From contig USHR01000066.1 in assembly GCA_900554495.1 (NCBI GenBank), positions 1 to 8,801 on the forward strand: 8,801 bases of DNA, read 5' to 3'. The notes under the pieces were generated by a model. The model made no database searches. It saw only the letters and a program-made list of their open reading frames with translations, and had not been told where the DNA came from. The position numbers were made by a program, and so were the translations under genes. This document shows positions 5,510-8,801 of this stretch, one piece after another. The stretch is from an uncultured Collinsella sp. (GTDB lineage: Bacteria; Actinomycetota; Coriobacteriia; Coriobacteriales; Coriobacteriaceae). Position 1 is the stretch's first letter, and every line of letters begins with the position of its first letter.

Positions 5510-6424
5510 GTGTCCGAACGTCCCAAGGCATCCGCTCCCAAGGCGCCTACTTCCGCGACGCCCGCGCGTAAGGCTGCCACTGCGGGAGCGCCTGCGGCGA
5601 AGAGCAGCTCCGGTTCGTGGCTGGCGGGCTTTATCACCCGTGCCGCCGCCGGTATCGTCTATGCCGTTGTCTTTATCCTGTGCCTGGTTTTGGGTATTGT
5701 GCCCACGGCCATCTTCGTGTCCGTCATGAGCGGTCTGTGCTGCTACGAGTTTTTCCGCATGACGAGGCTCGACGGCAAGGTTGCCAACGAGCGCCTTGGT
5801 ATCGCTGCCGCCGTGCTCTTTCCGCTCTCGGCTCTGGGCGATTCGCTGCTGTTGAACGCTCTGCTGTTCGCTTTGATGCTTGCGGTTGGTATCTGGTATG
5901 TCTGGTCTCCGCGCACTCGCATCTCTGACGTTGCCGTGACGCTCATGGGCCCTATCTACACTGGCTTTATGCTGTCGGCTATCGTGCTGCTGCGCGATGC
6001 CGTGCCCGGTTTTGCCGGCGCCCTGCTTTCGGTGGGCGTTTGCGCGTCCCTTTGGGTCTCCGACTCGTTTGCCTACATCGTGGGCAGTCGTATCGGCAAA
6101 CACAAGATGGTTCCCAAGATCTCTCCCAAAAAGAGCTGGGAGGGTTTTGCCGGCGGCATCCTGGGCTCGGTTTTGATTTGGCTCATCCTGTGGGCGACGC
6201 ATTTCTACAAGCTCAGCCTGCTCTATGCGCTGCTGTGCGGCGTGGTCGTGTCCATTCTGGGCGTTATCGGCGACCTTATCGAGTCGCGCATCAAGCGCGG
6301 CGTGGGCGTCAAGGATTCCGGCAACCTTATCCCGGGCCACGGCGGCATGCTCGATCGTAGCGATTCGCTTATCTTCGGCTGCATCACCGCGCAGCTGATG
6401 CTGATGATCGGAGGCGTGCTGTAA
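5510..6424 (+). CDS. cdsA: Phosphatidate cytidylyltransferase (CDP-diacylglycerol synthase)
   Basis: CdsA turns phosphatidic acid and CTP into CDP-diacylglycerol, the activated precursor of anionic phospholipids, in the cytoplasmic membrane. The 304-residue protein has a polar N-terminal tail of about 35 residues rich in A, P, K and S, then a series of hydrophobic segments (about 46-75, 97-132, 141-162, 168-182, 212-230, 236-255 and 286-303). Motifs are SDSFAYIVGSRIGKHKM (184-200), SPKKSWEGFAGG (205-216) and the family signature from S259 to D285 with KR, VKDSGNLIPGHGGMLDR and the metal-binding D282 and D285. The residue between R283 and D285 is serine, where family members usually have F, V, L or similar. 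GTG start is chosen from the Shine-Dalgarno; it lies 2 nt after the uppS stop. The stop overlaps the dxr ATG by one base (TAATG). Function is secure. Confidence 0.96.
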   Translation: MSERPKASAPKAPTSATPARKAATAGAPAAKSSSGSWLAGFITRAAAGIVYAVVFILCLVLGIVPTAIFVSVMSGLCCYEFFRMTRLDGKVANERLGIAAAVLFPLSALGDSLLLNALLFALMLAVGIWYVWSPRTRISDVAVTLMGPIYTGFMLSAIVLLRDAVPGFAGALLSVGVCASLWVSDSFAYIVGSRIGKHKMVPKISPKKSWEGFAGGILGSVLIWLILWATHFYKLSLLYALLCGVVVSILGVIGDLIESRIKRGVGVKDSGNLIPGHGGMLDRSDSLIFGCITAQLMLMIGGVL

Positions 6425-7611
6425 TGTCATTCCAGACGACGTATGGCCCCGATGGACGCCTCCGTGTTGCCATCCTGGGTTGTACGGGCTCCATCGGCAC
6501 CCAGGCGCTCGATGTGTGCCGCCAGCATGCCGATCGCCTGCAGGTGACGGCGCTGTCCGTTAACTCCAGTACCTCCGAGCTCGTTGCCGCTGCCCGCGAG
6601 TTCTCGGTTCCGGCGGTTGCCGTGGCCGATGTCGCTCATGGCGATGACGCCGTGCTGCAGGAGTTGCCCGAGGGAACGAAGCTCGGCGTTGGCGCGCAGG
6701 CGGTTTGCGAGCTCGCGCGTCGCGACGATGTCGACTGCGTGCTCGTCGCTATTGTGGGTGCCGCCGGTCTCGAGGCGAGCCATGCGGCCTTGACCTCAAA
6801 TAAGCGCCTTGCCCTTGCCAACAAGGAGTCCCTCGTCGTCGGTGGCGACTTGCTTATGCCGTTGGCGCAACCGGGCCAGCTTATTCCAGTCGACTCTGAG
6901 CACTCCGCCATCTACCAGTGCTATCTGGGGGAGAACCCACGCGAGGCTCATTGTATTTGGCTCACCTGCTCGGGCGGTCCGTTCTTTGGCCGCACGCGCG
7001 GCGAGCTCGACCGCGTGACGCGTGCCGATGCCCTCGCACATCCCACGTGGGCCATGGGTGCCAAGATCACCATCGACTCCGCCACCCTCATGAACAAGGG
7101 CTTGGAGCGCATTGAGGCCATGCATCTGTTTAACTGCGACCTCGATTTCATTAACGTGGTCGTGCAGCGTCAGTCCAAGATTCACTCTATGGTCGAGTTC
7201 GCCGACGGCTCCGTGATGGCGCACCTCGGTGCTTCCGACATGCGTATTCCCATTCAGTTCGCGTTCTCGTATCCCGAGCGTTGGGATACCCCGGCGCCTC
7301 GTATCGATTTCCGCGAGCTGGGGCAGCTCACGTTTGATGCTGCCGACATGGATACCTTCCGCTGTCTGGCACTGGCCGAGCGTGCCGGCAAGACGGGTGG
7401 CACCATGCCGTGCGTGCTCAATGCCGCCAACGAGGTCGCCGTCGATGCCTTTCTGCACGATGGCTGCAGCTTTACCGATATCGATCGCATTGTGGAATCC
7501 TGCATGGATGCCCACGATATGCAGGCGGTCGATTCGTTTGAGCAGCTTCGCGACATCGATGCGTGGGCGCGTGAAAAAGCTGCGCAGGTGCTCGCCGCAA
7601 CCCGTTCCTAA
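6424..7611 (+). CDS. dxr: 1-deoxy-D-xylulose 5-phosphate reductoisomerase
   Basis: Dxr (IspC) rearranges and reduces DXP to 2-C-methyl-D-erythritol 4-phosphate with NADPH, the first committed step of the MEP isoprenoid pathway and the target of fosmidomycin. The protein has 395 residues, as usual. Seen: the NADPH loop ILGCTGSIG (17-25), ALANKESLVVGG (130-141), metal ligands D157 and E159 in IPVDSEHSAI, CSGGPFFGRT, the flexible-loop HPTW (H206, W209), ATLMNKGLE (N224, K225, E228), HSMVEFADGSVMAHLG with H254, and DMRIPI. The C-terminal helical domain contains VLNAANEVAVDAFL. ATG 6424 overlaps the cdsA stop and has GGAGG at 6410-6414, 9 nt upstream. It shares an operon with uppS, so an early step and a late step of undecaprenyl lipid synthesis are transcribed together. 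The first variable position of the NADPH loop is Cys instead of the common Ser or Ala. Confidence 0.98.
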   Translation: MSFQTTYGPDGRLRVAILGCTGSIGTQALDVCRQHADRLQVTALSVNSSTSELVAAAREFSVPAVAVADVAHGDDAVLQELPEGTKLGVGAQAVCELARRDDVDCVLVAIVGAAGLEASHAALTSNKRLALANKESLVVGGDLLMPLAQPGQLIPVDSEHSAIYQCYLGENPREAHCIWLTCSGGPFFGRTRGELDRVTRADALAHPTWAMGAKITIDSATLMNKGLERIEAMHLFNCDLDFINVVVQRQSKIHSMVEFADGSVMAHLGASDMRIPIQFAFSYPERWDTPAPRIDFRELGQLTFDAADMDTFRCLALAERAGKTGGTMPCVLNAANEVAVDAFLHDGCSFTDIDRIVESCMDAHDMQAVDSFEQLRDIDAWAREKAAQVLAATRS

Positions 7612-7630
7612 CCCATAAGGATTGCTTTTT
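7597..7630 (+). promoter_or_regulatory. Possible hairpin covering the rseP ribosome site
   Basis: GCAA (7597-7600) can pair with TTGC (7622-7625) and, inside it, TCCT (7606-7609) with AGGA (7618-7621), leaving CCCGT as a one-sided bulge; five T follow at 7626-7630. The AGGA arm is the only Shine-Dalgarno-like sequence before rseP. The fold could act as a weak terminator or a translational brake. The helices are short, so this is tentative. Confidence 0.3.
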
Positions 7631-7636
7631 CGTTTT

Positions 7637-8801
7637 ATGGATACTGTTCTGAGCGTTCTTTCATCGGTCTTTTGGGGCCTGCTGATGCTTTCCGTCCTCG
7701 TGTTTTTGCACGAGGGCGGCCACTTTTTGGCGGCGCGTGCCTGCGGCGTCCGTGTGACCGAGTTCTTTTTGGGCCTTCCGTGCCGCTTTGACATCCATTA
7801 CACGTCGCGTCGCATTGGAACTAAGTTTGGCGTGACCCCGCTGCTGCTGGGTGGCTACGCTGCCATCTGCGGTATGGATCCGACCGACGTCTCGTGCGCC
7901 GATCGCGTGCTCGCGGCTATCTATCGTCATGGTCGCGTGACCGTTGCCGACCTTGCCGCCGAACTTGAGCTGTCCGAGGGGGATGTGCTCGAGGCATGTG
8001 CCTTACTCTTGGGTTGGGGCTCCATCGCGCCCTGGTATGAGGAAGGGGAGAAGCCCTCGCCGAGCTACTATCCCACCAAGTATCAGACGCTGCCGCGAGA
8101 CGCGGCGGGCTACACCACCTTTGACGGCCGCCGGTTCGATCGAGAGCATGCGACTGCCGAGGGCGATGTGTGGGAGCTGCCGTGCGGCGAAGCCGAGTTC
8201 CTTGCGCAAGAGCGTTCGCATACCTATCTGGGCCAGGGTTTTCTCAAGCGCGCCTTTATGCTGCTCGCGGGCATTCTCGTCAATATCCTGACGGGCTTTT
8301 TGCTGCTTATGAGCATCTACTCTATTGCGGGTGTCACCGTGCCGATGGATACCAACGTGATCGGTCAGGTTGACGAGGGGTCTATTGCCGCCAAGGCGGG
8401 TATCGAGGGCGGCGACGCGATCCTTTCGGTTGACGGAGTATCGTGCGCTACCTGGATGGACGTTTACGATGCCATCGGCAAGGCCGCCGGTAAGGACGAT
8501 ATCGCCATTGAGTATGAGCGCGACGGCAAGCAGCATTCGACCTCGGTTGCGCTCAAAGAGGACGAGCGCCTAGGTGTGTATGCCTCTACGCAGGTGGTCC
8601 GTTTAGACCCCATCACGTCGGCTCGCCTGTCGTTCTCCTATGTCGTGCGGACAGCGGAGGGCGTGATGCGCCTGCTCCAGCCGCAGCATACGATGGAGAT
8701 TCTCGATCAGTCTTCTTCGATCGTGGGCATTAGCGTTATGTCCTCACAGGCTGCTGCTGCCGGCCCTGCCACGTTCCTTTCGTTTGCCGCCCTCATTTCG
8801 T
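7637..8801 (+). CDS. rseP: Site-2 protease RseP/RasP-like (M50), with cytosolic insert, 3' end missing
   Basis: The frame is open from ATG 7637 to the window edge (388 residues, no stop). It is a zinc intramembrane protease of the site-2 family, which cleaves membrane anchors such as anti-sigma factors after a first cut elsewhere. Order: TM1 with the zinc motif HEGGH (25-29) in LVFLHEGGHFLAARACGVRV; membrane-reentrant loop ending TPLLLGGY (67-74); an insert of about 120 residues (78-200); TM2 with LLAGILVNILTGFLLL (209-224), where AGPxxN has become AGILVN; an extracytoplasmic PDZ domain (about 238-310, GSIAAKAGIEGGDAILSVDG); then SSSIVGISVMSSQAAAAGPATFLSFAALIS, which normally precedes the LDG metal-ligand motif, here beyond the edge. 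The ribosome site is poor: AAGGA at 7617-7621 is 15 nt from the ATG. Position after dxr matches rasP in Bacillus. The family is secure; native substrates are unknown. Confidence 0.93.
   Translation, partial: MDTVLSVLSSVFWGLLMLSVLVFLHEGGHFLAARACGVRVTEFFLGLPCRFDIHYTSRRIGTKFGVTPLLLGGYAAICGMDPTDVSCADRVLAAIYRHGRVTVADLAAELELSEGDVLEACALLLGWGSIAPWYEEGEKPSPSYYPTKYQTLPRDAAGYTTFDGRRFDREHATAEGDVWELPCGEAEFLAQERSHTYLGQGFLKRAFMLLAGILVNILTGFLLLMSIYSIAGVTVPMDTNVIGQVDEGSIAAKAGIEGGDAILSVDGVSCATWMDVYDAIGKAAGKDDIAIEYERDGKQHSTSVALKEDERLGVYASTQVVRLDPITSARLSFSYVVRTAEGVMRLLQPQHTMEILDQSSSIVGISVMSSQAAAAGPATFLSFAALIS
7892..8029 (+). other. Helix-turn-helix-like segment inside the RseP insert
   Basis: This encodes residues 86-131 of the protease. 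The pattern is helix (ADRVLAAIYRHG), helix (TVADLAAELE), short turn, helix (SEGDVLEACALLLGWGSI), close to the first three helices of winged-helix regulators such as DeoR- or MarR-type proteins. It lies between the active-site TM1 and TM2, where the chain of known site-2 proteases is cytosolic. A segment with aromatic and charged residues (132-200) follows. Recognition is by eye only; it could bind protein or DNA, or be a chance resemblance. Confidence 0.45.

Noticed and set aside
6796..7794. A 332-residue open frame on the minus strand across dxr and rseP
   Set aside because: Antisense to well-identified proteins, with no motif and composition typical of a GC-rich shadow frame; the same holds for 4208-4909, 4698-5531 and 5504-6430.
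1..8801. tRNA or rRNA genes, CRISPR arrays, insertion sequences, prophage or attachment sites
   Set aside because: None seen. Apart from xerC, which is the housekeeping recombinase, nothing points to mobile DNA, and the gene order is the conserved chromosomal one.

Overview
The window is a GC-rich, densely packed chromosomal housekeeping region with every gene on the + strand. The set and order of genes (trmFO, xerC, rpsB, tsf, pyrH, frr, uppS, cdsA, dxr, rseP) match the conserved translation / cell-envelope cluster of Gram-positive bacteria. Protein sequence style, strong C/G third-position bias in rpsB and tsf, and direct apposition of xerC and rpsB (no hslVU or codY between them, unlike Bacillus) suggest a gut coriobacterium (Actinomycetota, Collinsella-like). 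The taxon is an inference from recognition, not from a search.

Layout: 1-551 is the 3' part of trmFO (tRNA m5U54 methyltransferase). It is coupled to xerC (548-1468), whose real start appears to be a rare AUA codon overlapping the trmFO stop. A 219-bp gap (1469-1687) holds a strong sigma70-type promoter with a perfect inverted repeat in its spacer, followed by a roughly 135-nt leader that can fold. Next come rpsB and tsf (1688-3331), closed by a strong intrinsic terminator (3355-3389). A weaker extended -10 promoter then precedes the operon pyrH-frr-uppS-cdsA-dxr-rseP (3450 to the window end), with gaps of 0-25 bp.

Functionally, XerC resolves chromosome dimers; S2, EF-Ts and RRF serve the ribosome; PyrH makes UDP for RNA, DNA and cell-wall precursors. 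Dxr (first committed MEP-pathway step) and UppS supply undecaprenyl diphosphate, the precursor of the wall-lipid carrier; CdsA makes CDP-diacylglycerol for phospholipids; RseP is a site-2 intramembrane protease. The cluster therefore links protein synthesis to envelope synthesis.

Points that are not routine: (1) RseP carries an insert of about 120 residues on its predicted cytosolic side, part of which reads like a winged helix-turn-helix, with extra cysteines and an altered AGPxxN motif. (2) A textbook intrinsic-terminator structure lies inside the first 65 nt of the uppS coding region. (3) xerC seems to lack any ATG/GTG/TTG start that would give a complete protein. (4) Perfect dyads sit in the spacers of both promoters, and the rpsB leader can form a pseudoknot or alternative folds next to its Shine-Dalgarno.
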